From NCBI GenBank assembly GCA_045128735.1, contig JBGVRT010000103.1:1-23711 (forward strand): a stretch of DNA of 23,711 bases. Direction: 5' to 3'. The stretch is from RGIG8775 sp045128735 (GTDB lineage: Bacteria; Bacillota; Clostridia; Oscillospirales; CAG-272). A model generated the notes under the pieces. The model was not told the origin of the DNA and did not search any database. It was given only the letters and a program-made list of their open reading frames with translations. Made by a program: the position numbers and the translations under genes. Positions 7,934-14,761 of the stretch are shown here, in pieces; the first letter of the stretch is position 1; each line of letters opens with the position of its first letter.

Positions 7934-8098
7934 CTACTTCTTGTCGGGCAAGAAAGTCATTGCTGCACCTGCAATTCCAATAATTGAAAAAATCAAAGAC
8001 CATCTAAAAGACAAATCAAAAAATGGAGCATTCCCAAAACCAAGCATTAAAAGAATGCTAACTAATATTATTGCTATGCCTTGTAGTTGCTTTTTCAT
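7934..8098 (-). CDS. Small two-helix membrane protein
   Basis: 54 residues from the ATG at 8098, chosen because AAAGGAG (8108-8114) sits nine bases upstream; the longer in-frame extension to 8203 reads through repeat B1 and lacks a site. Two hydrophobic segments (about 6-24 and 33-51) flank a short F-F-D-L-S-F-R-W loop; the ends are K-K-Q and P-D-K-K. The family is not recognised. It occupies the dnaN-recF interval where yaaA (S4 domain) is usually found and shares no resemblance to it. Confidence 0.7.
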   Translation of the reverse strand: MKKQLQGIAIILVSILLMLGFGNAPFFDLSFRWSLIFSIIGIAGAAMTFLPDKK

Positions 8099-8137
8099 AA
8101 AATCACACTCCTTTGTCAAATTATAATTTATTAGCGA

Positions 8138-8245
8138 GTCGCCCAAGGCTAACGAGGTCGTGTTTAGCGACCGAGTGGGACGCGTGGCAGTATGTTCGCA
8201 CAAACAATGGTGCGCTGACCTTTAGGGCTGTCGCGCCCCCGCGAC
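8138..8245 (+). repeat. Repeat body B, copy 1 (B1)
   Basis: This 108-bp repeat is similar throughout to 11924-12031. It starts GTCGCCCAAGGCTAAC, has a hairpin GGTCG-TGTTTAG-CGACC (8156-8172), the end module TATGTTCGCAC (8191), then GGTGCGCTGACC and a terminal hairpin GTCGCG-CCCC-CGCGAC (8230-8245) one base from the dnaN stop. Stems differ from B2 in both arms while loops stay alike. Confidence 0.8.
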
Positions 8246-8246
8246 G

Positions 8247-9395
8247 TTACATTCTTACGGGAAGAAGCATATACTCCTCTGTCATATTTTCCTCTTTTTC
8301 AGCAGGAACTATATTGATACTTGTAAGAGCCGAGGAAAGCGAAATTGCTATATCGTCGCCGCCGCAAGCTCTGAGGCAGTCAATAAGGTATCTGTTGTTG
8401 AAAGCGATAAGCAGATCCTCGCCCTCGTGCTCAACCTCGATTTCGTCGTAGGTGCTACCAGCCGAAGAATTTGCAAGAATCTTGAGAAGAGCTCCATCGA
8501 TCTGGAGCTTGACGTTAGCCTTTACCGCGCCGGCAATTCTCTCCTCGGTGATAAGGCAGGCTCTTTCAAGCGCAGAAAGCATAACTGCTCTCTCAACGTT
8601 GACCTTTATCTTGTGGTTCTTTACAAGAACTCTCTCGTAGTCGATATAATATCCGTCAACCACTCTGGAGAAGAACACAGTCTCGCCAAAGTTGAAAATA
8701 AGATTTTTGTAGGTGACGAACACCTTGATGGGCTTTTCCTCGTCGTCGGCGAGCATTCTTATAAGCTCGTTTACCGTCTTGTTGGGAATGATGAACGAGA
8801 AATTCATATTCTTGTTTGCGTTGTTGCCCGAATTTTCGATTTTGATAGTCTTCTCGCACTTTGCGAGTCTGAAGGAGTCGCAGGCTACCGTCATAATTCT
8901 CTCGTCTTCAATCTCGCAATAACAGCCGTTAAGAACATTTCTCTGGTCGTTGATACCCATAGCGAAGGAGACCTTCTGAAGCATCTCCTTAAGCACGCCT
9001 TGACCTATAGTAAATGCGTTGGGAGCTTCGAGAACGGGAACTGTGGGGAAGTCGGTGCCCTGAAGCGCGTTCATCTGATGAACAGACTTGCCGTACTCAA
9101 TAATAGCGTGGCACTTGTCGTTGACGGTAAGAGTAAGAGTCTCGCTGTCCATTACCTTAAGCGTCTGGCTGAACTTCTGCGCGTTGATGATGTAAGAGCC
9201 TTCCTCTAACACCTCTGCGTTTGTAATGATTCTCATACCTTTTTCAAGGTCAAAGGTAGTAAGTATGCAGGTATCGGGAGCTTTTGCCTCAATGAGGATA
9301 CCCTCAACGGCGGTAAGAGTGGATTTGCCCGAAACACAGCACATAAGAGGAGCTACCGCGTTTGCCATTTTTTGCTTGTTGAAAACTATTTTCAT
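8247..9395 (-). CDS. dnaN: DNA polymerase III beta sliding clamp
   Basis: 382 residues, close to the family norm. DnaN dimerises into the ring that tethers polymerase and many partners to DNA. The N-terminal M-K-I-V-F-N-K, the G-I-L-I-E-A segment and the C-terminal Y-M-L-L-P-V-R-M, part of the partner-binding pocket, are typical. The ATG at 9395 has AAGGAG six bases upstream. It is separated from dnaA by 626 bp containing its own promoter, DnaA-box-like sites and the AC repeat, so it is probably transcribed independently of dnaA. The TAA stop is one base from a repeat hairpin. Confidence 0.98.
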   Translation of the reverse strand: MKIVFNKQKMANAVAPLMCCVSGKSTLTAVEGILIEAKAPDTCILTTFDLEKGMRIITNAEVLEEGSYIINAQKFSQTLKVMDSETLTLTVNDKCHAIIEYGKSVHQMNALQGTDFPTVPVLEAPNAFTIGQGVLKEMLQKVSFAMGINDQRNVLNGCYCEIEDERIMTVACDSFRLAKCEKTIKIENSGNNANKNMNFSFIIPNKTVNELIRMLADDEEKPIKVFVTYKNLIFNFGETVFFSRVVDGYYIDYERVLVKNHKIKVNVERAVMLSALERACLITEERIAGAVKANVKLQIDGALLKILANSSAGSTYDEIEVEHEGEDLLIAFNNRYLIDCLRACGGDDIAISLSSALTSINIVPAEKEENMTEEYMLLPVRM

Positions 9396-9410
9396 AAATT
9401 CTCCTTTTTT

Positions 9411-9429
9411 CCCGCTTTCCGTGTGCGGG
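9411..9429 (-). other. Hairpin in the dnaN leader
   Basis: CCCGC (9411-9415) pairs with GCGGG (9425-9429) directly upstream of the AAAAAAGGAG ribosome-binding site of dnaN. The position suggests an effect on message stability or translation, but nothing shows regulation. Confidence 0.45.
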
Positions 9430-9460
9430 AATATCCATCTATTTATCTATTTATTTAGTA

Positions 9461-9489
9461 TATATATAATAATAGTAAGGGGCTGTCAA
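9461..9489 (-). promoter_or_regulatory. dnaN promoter
   Basis: On the minus strand a perfect TTGACA (9484-9489) is followed after 17 bp by TATATA (9461-9466). The leader is about 60 nt and includes the 9411-9429 hairpin. A DnaA-box-like 9-mer (9493-9501) lies just upstream, so DnaA could influence it. Confidence 0.65.
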
Positions 9490-9492
9490 TTC

Positions 9493-9640
9493 TGTTGACA
9501 AGCTTAAATTTTGCTTATATTTCAAGGCTTAAAGCCGAATTATGTTTGTTGAAAAATCTGTTGAAAGAATTTTTGATTTTTTTTGGAAAACAAGCCCCAA
9601 AAAGTTATTTTTTAGTTGTTAACAGGGTGGGTGTGGAAAA
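9493..9640. promoter_or_regulatory. DnaA-box-like cluster in the dnaN-dnaA gap
   Basis: Five imperfect boxes: TGTTGACAA 9493, TGTTGAAAA 9547, TGTTGAAAG 9559, TTGTTAACA 9616 and TGTGGAAAA 9632. All but 9616 read as boxes on the minus strand. The DNA between is AT-rich with long T runs. The dnaA-dnaN gap is a common place for the unwinding part of a Bacillota origin, but no perfect TTATCCACA is present here. Confidence 0.5.
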
Positions 9641-9642
9641 GT

Positions 9643-10009
9643 TTTTTTAGAACTGCACCAACGAGAGCCCCCACCGGCAGGTGGCGCAGGTCAAGGGAGC
9701 GTAGCCCTTGTCGCCGCGCGCACGCGGCTAAATTCTCTTTGCGGCGTTTTTCTTATTTTACAGCCGTTTTATAAGGTGTATAAACCATAACCCCGCTTTC
9801 TTTTGAACCAAAAGGCGCAAAAGAAAGCTCACAAAGAAAACGCCGATGCGCCTGCGGGCGCGAGAATGGTCGCTTTTTAAGAAAATGCGAATAGCTCCGC
9901 TATTCGGTGCAAGAATTGGTTTTGCGGCTAAACACCGCAAATTTGCTTCGCAAATCCCAATTCTCGCCGCTCCGCAAAAACTTTTGTCACATGGTGCAGT
10001 TCTAACACA
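9643..10009. repeat. Composite AC repeat, copy 2 (body C then body A)
   Basis: A 367-bp block mirrors 3807-4247. The end modules are a worn TTTTTTAGAAC (9643) and, on the minus strand, TGTGTTAGAAC at 10009. Body C has CAAGGG/CCCTTG (9692-9710) and a hairpin that on the minus strand reads GCCGCG-TGCG-CGCGGC (9713-9728). The middle carries a CTTTCTTTT lead-in. Body A has GCGCC-TGCG-GGCGC (9848-9861), CGAATAGC-TCC-GCTATTCG (9888-9906) and a branched part: outer AGAATTGG/CCAATTCT (9912-9964) enclosing TTTGCGG/CCGCAAA and TTTGC/GCAAA hairpins. It lies between dnaA's 3' end and the DnaA-box-like sites. Confidence 0.8.
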
Positions 10010-10021
10010 TTTCTCCCCGCC

Positions 10022-11455
10022 CTACTTCGCCGAAATTTCTTTTTTCATCGCCGAAATTTCCGACGCAAACTCGTTATCAGAGGTTATTTTTTCCTCGATT
10101 ATGTTGCAGGAATTAAGGCATGTGGTGTGATTTTTTCTGTTAAGTATAATCTTTATCTTGGGATACGAAAGCTCGGTCATTTCCTTGATAAGATAGGTCG
10201 CAACGTGACGGGCAAAGGCTATTTCTGCCTTTCTCGAATCCGAAAGAATTTCGTCCTTCTTTATTCCATAGTGCTTTTCTACGCTGGCAAAAACCTTTTT
10301 AATAACTACCTTTATTGGGTCCTCACCGTCAAGAAGCTCGTAAATACAGCCCTTTGCAAGCTCAAAGGTTATCTCCTTGCCCGAAAGGAATTTCTGCGCC
10401 GCAAGCTTTTTGATAGCTCCCTCGATCTGACGCACGTTTGAACGCAGATTTTCGGCGAGGTACTCAAGAACGTCCTCAGGAAGGTCGATTCCAACCTGCT
10501 CTGCCTTTTTCTTTATTATCGCCACGCGAAGCTCGTGGTCGGGCGGCTGAATGTCGGCTATAAGTCCCCACTCAAATCTCGTTCTGATTCGGTCGTCAAG
10601 GGGAGATATTTCCTTGGGCGGTCGGTCGGATGTAAGAATTATCTGCTTGTGGTCCTCGTAAAGAGAGTTGAAGGTGTGGAAAAATTCTTCCTGCGTTGAC
10701 TTTTTACCCTGCAAAAACTGAACGTCGTCAATAAGCAGAACGTCGCATTTGCGGTATTTCTCCTTGAAAAGCGACATTGAGTTTGTGGAAAGGTGGTCTA
10801 TAAGCTGATTTGTAAATCCCTCGCAGGTTATGTAAAGCATATTAGCGTCGGGAATGTTAGCCTTTATCTTATTGATTATCGCGTGAAGAAGGTGGGTTTT
10901 TCCGATTCCCGACGGGCCGTGAATGAAAAGCGGGTTGAAGGTGCGAAGCAGCTCTTTTCCGTCGGCTCTGTTATCCGATTCAAGAAATGCGGGATTTTCG
11001 GCAACGCCGAGGCAAGCGGCGTGAGCGAAATTGTTTGAGGTTCCCACAATGAAGTTGTCAAATGTGTACTCAAAGTGGTATGGGAACATATTGCTTCCTA
11101 TCTCGACCTCTCTGTTTTTGTTGAAATTTGGAAATTGAGGAAGCGGAGTGCTTGGGGTAACAAACGTATGGGTAACGCTAAGGACGTTGTCTGGTCCGTG
11201 GAACACGCTTACTCCGACGTCAAACCCAAGAAATTCGCAAAATCCGCGTTTTATTCTGTCAAGATGCTTTTCGCGTATGATCTTCGCCTTAAAGGGCGAT
11301 GGCGCGCGAAGATGAACGGTATTCTGATAAAAATCCGAAATAACAAGACCGCCGAACCAAAGCTCGATAGTGGTTTCGGCAAGCTCCGACGAGAAGGATT
11401 TTTTAATTTCTTCCCATATCTCGTTCAGCTCCTTAAGGTCTTCTGAAACTTCCAT
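10022..11455 (-). CDS. dnaA: Chromosomal replication initiator DnaA
   Basis: 477 residues from the ATG at 11455, chosen for AAAGGAG seven bases upstream; the longer frame to 11530 runs into the promoter leader. DnaA binds 9-mer boxes at the origin and opens it with ATP. Walker A is G180-P-S-G-I-G-K-T187, Walker B L-L-I-D243-D, followed by sensor I (L-T-S-D-R-P-P). Domain IV keeps the arginine equivalent to E. coli R399 (A-R-H-V-A), but the recognition helix reads K-N442-H-T-T-C-L-N448 where E. coli has R-D433-H-T-T-V-L-H439. Two base-contacting positions are thus Asn. The promoter lies at 11539-11567. Confidence 0.98.
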   Translation of the reverse strand: MEVSEDLKELNEIWEEIKKSFSSELAETTIELWFGGLVISDFYQNTVHLRAPSPFKAKIIREKHLDRIKRGFCEFLGFDVGVSVFHGPDNVLSVTHTFVTPSTPLPQFPNFNKNREVEIGSNMFPYHFEYTFDNFIVGTSNNFAHAACLGVAENPAFLESDNRADGKELLRTFNPLFIHGPSGIGKTHLLHAIINKIKANIPDANMLYITCEGFTNQLIDHLSTNSMSLFKEKYRKCDVLLIDDVQFLQGKKSTQEEFFHTFNSLYEDHKQIILTSDRPPKEISPLDDRIRTRFEWGLIADIQPPDHELRVAIIKKKAEQVGIDLPEDVLEYLAENLRSNVRQIEGAIKKLAAQKFLSGKEITFELAKGCIYELLDGEDPIKVVIKKVFASVEKHYGIKKDEILSDSRKAEIAFARHVATYLIKEMTELSYPKIKIILNRKNHTTCLNSCNIIEEKITSDNEFASEISAMKKEISAK

Positions 11456-11526
11456 ATGCTTTCTCCTTTCACAGTGTACGGACCGAGTCCGCCAAGTATA
11501 TAAAACCGTAAAACGGTGCAGTATCG

Positions 11527-11622
11527 TCAATTTTAATAATTATACCATAAAAATAAATTTTTTTCAAGGGTTTTTATAAAATTTGTTAAGTTATATTATA
11601 TTTATTATAATATATAAATCGC
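11527..11622. other. AT-rich stretch upstream of dnaA
   Basis: About 95 bp are almost entirely A and T, including long alternating TATATT-like runs around 11588-11617. It contains the dnaA promoter and would unwind easily, so it is a possible origin unwinding element. It has no DnaA boxes of its own. It lies at the point where transcription polarity switches. Confidence 0.45.
11539..11567 (-). promoter_or_regulatory. dnaA promoter
   Basis: On the minus strand TTGAAA (11562-11567), 17 bp, TATAAT (11539-11544). The transcript would begin near 11532 with a leader of about 75 nt. It sits in the very AT-rich stretch upstream of dnaA, where no convincing DnaA box is visible. Confidence 0.8.
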
Positions 11623-11662
11623 GCGACCTGTGAAAATGGAAAATTTGACACGTGGTTGTGGG

Positions 11663-11900
11663 TATGTTAGTACCGCACACCGTTCCTTTGCCCCCCTTGT
11701 CAAAGGGGGGGCGGACCACGATAGTGGTGGGGGGATTCCCGCACAGAGTTGGACATTGTACAAATCTATGAAACATAAATAATTCATTATGTTTGTTCGA
11801 TTATCTAAAATAAAAAACGAGCAAATGAATCCCTCCACCGCGTTCCGCGGTCCCCCTCCCTTTGACAAGGGAGGCAAAGGAGACGGTTTGTGCTAACATA
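11663..11900. repeat. Complete MITE-like fold-back element (E1)
   Basis: This 238-bp element has terminal inverted repeats of about 75 bp. Both ends begin TATGTTAG(T/C)AC, then CCTTTGCC, a hairpin C(C/T)CCCTT-GTCA-AAGGG(G/A)G, a second hairpin (ACCAC-GATA-GTGGT on the left, ACCGCG-GAA-CGCGGT on the right) and GGGATTC. The 85-bp AT-rich centre (11741-11825) encodes nothing evident. Differences between arms keep pairing. No clear target-site duplication is seen. It probably moved with help from an element elsewhere, if it is mobile at all. Confidence 0.7.
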
Positions 11901-11923
11901 GTGCGTTAAACACCAATTTATCT

Positions 11924-12031
11924 GTCACCCAAAGCCAACGACTCGGTGTTTAGCCGAGGAGTGGGATGCGTGGCACTATATTCGCACAAACAACGGTGCG
12001 CTGACCTATAGGGCTGCGGCGCCTTCGCCGC
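11924..12031 (+). repeat. Repeat body B, copy 2 (B2)
   Basis: Matches B1 at 8138-8245 in the same orientation. It starts GTCACCCAAAGCCAAC, then CTCGG-TGTTTAG-CCGAG (11942-11958), end module TATATTCGCAC (11977), GGTGCGCTGACC, and the terminal hairpin GCGGCG-CCTT-CGCCGC (12016-12031). Direct repeats of an AAACAYCAATTTAYC block flank it at 11908-11924 and 12033-12049. It lies between E1 and the copper-ATPase promoter. Confidence 0.8.
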
Positions 12032-12077
12032 CAAACATCAATTTACCGATTTTTTTCAAAAAGTGGCACGGCTCCCC

Positions 12078-12105
12078 TTGAAAAAAAGAAAAAAGGTGAT
12101 ATAAT
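12078..12105 (+). promoter_or_regulatory. Copper-ATPase promoter
   Basis: TTGAAA (12078-12083), 16 bp, TATAAT (12100-12105) with an extended -10 (TG at 12097-12098). It is a strong sigma-A type. No CsoR- or CopY-type operator palindrome was recognised nearby. Confidence 0.75.
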
Positions 12106-12146
12106 AAACTTAGTGAAAGCTAACTACTAACTGGAAAGGTAAAATA

Positions 12147-14399
12147 ATGAATAAATTAAAATACGGCGTCAAAGGAATGAGCTGCAGCGCCTGCGTTGCC
12201 CACGTTGAAAGAGCGGCGCGGTCGGTGGTAGAGGGCGAGGTCACGGTCAGCCTTATTACAAACAGCATCATCGTCGAAATAAACGACGGAGAAAAGGAAG
12301 AAGAAATCCGCGCAAAGCTGAAAAAAGCTCTCCGCGCGGGGGGCTACGACCTGATAATCGGCGACGGAAAAGCTCTTGAAAAAAAGGAGTACTCAAAAAG
12401 ACTTAGGAATTTAGTGCTGTCACTTTCGCTTTGCGCCTTGCTTATGTACGTTTCAATGGGTATAATGGTGGGATTGCCGCGCCCCGCGTTTTTGGAAAAT
12501 CCCCTTGTTCTTGCCCTTGCCGAGCTTGTAATTACACTGCCCATCGTGGTTATCAACAGAAAATATTTCAAGGGCGGAATTTCCGCGCTTTTCTCAAAAG
12601 CCCCGAATATGGATTCTCTCATAGCAATCGGCTCGGGCGCGTCGCTTATCTATTCGATTTTCGGAACTGTGATGATTTTCCTCGCTGACTCACACGAGGC
12701 AGCCCACGCCTACGCTCACGACCTCTACTACGAGTCGGCGGCAATGATACTCGCCCTGGTCAGCCTCGGAAAATTCCTTGAGGAACGTGCCAAAAAGAAG
12801 GCGGGTGACGCGGTAATGGCGCTTTCCGATACCCTTCCCTCAACCGCGACTCTTTATATTGACGGAGAGGAAAAAAACGTTGGAATCGAAGAAATCAAGG
12901 TTGGCGATATAGTTTCGGTGCGTGCGGGAGAGGCAATTCCCATTGACGGAGAGATAATTTTCGGCGAGGGAAGCATCGACGAATCGGCGCTCAGCGGCGA
13001 AAGTCTGCCTGTGGACAAAAAGCAAGGCGACAGCGTGAGCGCGTCCTGCATTCTCTGCGACGGATATATAAGAATCAAGTGCACGCGCATCGGCGGCGAC
13101 ACCTCTATAAGCCGTATAATCACAATGCTTGAAGAAGCGGCAAACTCAAAAGCTGACATATCACGCGTCGCAGATAAAGTAAGCGCTGTGTTTGTACCGG
13201 CAGTAATTTCCATATCATTGTTAACTCTCGTAATCTGGCTTATCTTCGGAACTCCCGTAATGGCATTCAAATGCGCTATATCGGTAATGGTCATCTCCTG
13301 TCCCTGCGCCCTTGGACTCGCAACCCCAACGGCAATAATGGTGGGAACCGGCGCGGGCGCGGGAAAGGGTATCCTTATAAAAAGCGCACACGCCCTTGAA
13401 AGAATGAGGGATATCAAATACATTCTCGTTGACAAAACGGGAACTCTCACTCACGGAAAGCCCTTTGTAACCGAGGCGTACGGCTTCAATGAAAAAATGC
13501 TCTCGGCGGTCTACTCGCTTGAAAAAATGTCATCTCATCCGCTGGCGTTTGCAATCTGCGCCTATGCTGAGGAACAGAACGCCAAAAAGTGCGAGGTCGA
13601 GGACTTTTCATCTAAAATAGGAAACGGTCTTGAGGGAAAAATAAACGGTGCTCAATGCGTCTGCGGCAAGCCCCGGCTTGTAGGCAAAATGGTAGATCTG
13701 TCAGCTGCAGAAATGGAAATTGAAGGTGAAAAAATCAGCGTCTCGCAACTCCTTGAAGATCTTATGAAAAAAGGCTCGACGGCGGTCTGCGTCTACCTTA
13801 AGGAGGGAGACGTTGAGAGCGTGGGAGTCATTGCCATATCAGATAAAATAAAGAAATCGTCCGTAAGGGCAATAGAAGGCTTCAGAAAGCTCGGAATCGA
13901 ATGCGTAATGCTGACGGGCGACAATGAGGCTTCCGCCCGTTCTGTGGCAAATGAGGCGGGTATAGAGACAGTCCATGCTTCGCTCCTGCCCGAGGATAAG
14001 GCAAAAATAATCGAGGAATATAAGAATAAGGGAGACGGGCTCTGCGCTATGGTAGGCGACGGAATAAACGACGCCCCCGCCCTTGTGCTTGCCGATATAG
14101 GAATAGCTATCGGCGCGGGCACCGAGGTGGCAATCGACTCGGCAGACGTTATCCTTTCAAAAAGCTCGCTTGAGGACGTGCTCACCGCCCTTGAAATAAG
14201 CCGCGCCACGCTCCGCACCATAAAGCAAAATCTTTTCTGGGCACTTATCTATAACTCGATAGGAATCCCCGTGGCGGCAGGCGCGCTCTATCCCCTGTTC
14301 AACCTTACCCTTTCGCCTATGATAGGCGCGGCGGCAATGTCCTTCTCGTCAATAACCGTCGTCCTCAACGCCCTCAGACTTAAGAAAAAAATTAAGTAA
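12147..14399 (+). CDS. copA: Copper-exporting P1B-type ATPase
   Basis: 750 residues. It pumps Cu(I) out of the cytoplasm using ATP. One N-terminal heavy-metal domain has G-M-S-C13-S-A-C16. The membrane ion site is S-C385-P-C387-A-L, with Y-N in 'F-W-A-L-I-Y-N' and M-S-F-S-S near the end, which together mark the Cu(I) class (P1B-1) rather than Zn/Cd pumps. The phosphorylated residue is D429-K-T-G-T-L-T; S-S-H-P-L and G637-D-G-I-N-D complete the nucleotide and hinge motifs. AAAGG lies seven bases before the ATG. It stands alone with its own promoter and terminator; no copZ or csoR is adjacent. Its place next to dnaA is unusual. Confidence 0.95.
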   Translation: MNKLKYGVKGMSCSACVAHVERAARSVVEGEVTVSLITNSIIVEINDGEKEEEIRAKLKKALRAGGYDLIIGDGKALEKKEYSKRLRNLVLSLSLCALLMYVSMGIMVGLPRPAFLENPLVLALAELVITLPIVVINRKYFKGGISALFSKAPNMDSLIAIGSGASLIYSIFGTVMIFLADSHEAAHAYAHDLYYESAAMILALVSLGKFLEERAKKKAGDAVMALSDTLPSTATLYIDGEEKNVGIEEIKVGDIVSVRAGEAIPIDGEIIFGEGSIDESALSGESLPVDKKQGDSVSASCILCDGYIRIKCTRIGGDTSISRIITMLEEAANSKADISRVADKVSAVFVPAVISISLLTLVIWLIFGTPVMAFKCAISVMVISCPCALGLATPTAIMVGTGAGAGKGILIKSAHALERMRDIKYILVDKTGTLTHGKPFVTEAYGFNEKMLSAVYSLEKMSSHPLAFAICAYAEEQNAKKCEVEDFSSKIGNGLEGKINGAQCVCGKPRLVGKMVDLSAAEMEIEGEKISVSQLLEDLMKKGSTAVCVYLKEGDVESVGVIAISDKIKKSSVRAIEGFRKLGIECVMLTGDNEASARSVANEAGIETVHASLLPEDKAKIIEEYKNKGDGLCAMVGDGINDAPALVLADIGIAIGAGTEVAIDSADVILSKSSLEDVLTALEISRATLRTIKQNLFWALIYNSIGIPVAAGALYPLFNLTLSPMIGAAAMSFSSITVVLNALRLKKKIK

Positions 14400-14422
14400 G
14401 CTATATGGAAAAATGATACGTC

Positions 14423-14461
14423 AAAAAGGAGTTTCACCTATTAAAGTGTAACTCCTTTTTT
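14423..14461 (+). terminator. Terminator after copA
   Basis: AAAAAGGAGTT (14423-14433) pairs with AACTCCTTTTT (14450-14460); inner CAC/GTG pairs extend the stem past one mismatch. It ends in a T-run and lies 24 bp past the stop. The A-run on the other arm could also serve leftward transcripts from the DUF378 gene. Confidence 0.85.
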
Positions 14462-14468
14462 GTATGTA

Positions 14469-14530
14469 CGGTGTTTCACCGATGCACCGTTTAAAAACCG
14501 ATCCGCCCGACTCCAACAGGTGAAGTCGGG
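14469..14530 (-). terminator. Hairpins downstream of the DUF378 gene
   Basis: CCCGACT (14506-14512) pairs with AGTCGGG (14524-14530), about 20 bp past the stop, followed on the minus strand by a TTTTT run some ten bases later. A second hairpin ACGGTG/CACCGT (14469-14491) follows. This is likely a weak leftward terminator facing the copA terminator. Confidence 0.5.
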
Positions 14531-14551
14531 CAATGCGTTCTTCGCTTTTTA

Positions 14552-14761
14552 TTAGTGCGAATGCTCTGCTATTCTGTCTCTGAACAACAGCGAGATGCAC
14601 CACGCGCCCGCAAGGGCTACCACGGTGTAGATTATTCGGCTCAGTATCGCGTCCTGACCGCCGAACAGCCAGGCAACAAGGTCAAACTTGAAAAGACCGA
14701 TGCTTCCCCAGTTGGCTGCGCCTATTATGGTCAATATCAATGCCAATCTGTCCATAATCAT
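14552..14761 (-). CDS. DUF378 family small membrane protein
   Basis: 69 residues. It matches the DUF378 (YuzA-like) family: D-R-L-A-L-I-L-T-I-I-G, the hallmark N-W-G-S-I-G-L-F, F-D-L-V-A-W-L-F-G and L-S-R-I-I-Y-T-V-V-A-L-A-G. There are two hydrophobic helices (about 5-24 and 42-60). The biochemical role of the family is unknown. The first of two nearby ATGs (14761 and 14755) is chosen because GGAGG lies ten bases upstream. It is the only leftward gene right of dnaA. Confidence 0.85.
   Translation of the reverse strand: MIMDRLALILTIIGAANWGSIGLFKFDLVAWLFGGQDAILSRIIYTVVALAGAWCISLLFRDRIAEHSH

Noticed and set aside
7764..8126. 120-residue plus-strand frame in the recF-dnaN interval
   Set aside because: It crosses the hairpin patch and runs antisense to the small membrane-protein gene, which has a strong ribosome-binding site; the frame has none.
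9912..9964. Cloverleaf-like fold in body A as a possible tRNA
   Set aside because: It has an outer stem and two hairpins but no T-loop or anticodon-arm features and no acceptor end.
11908..12049. Repeat cassettes with junction blocks as an integron-like attC array
   Set aside because: No integrase, no paired RYYYAAC/GTTRRRY core sites, and no cassette reading frames; the similarity is only in layout.
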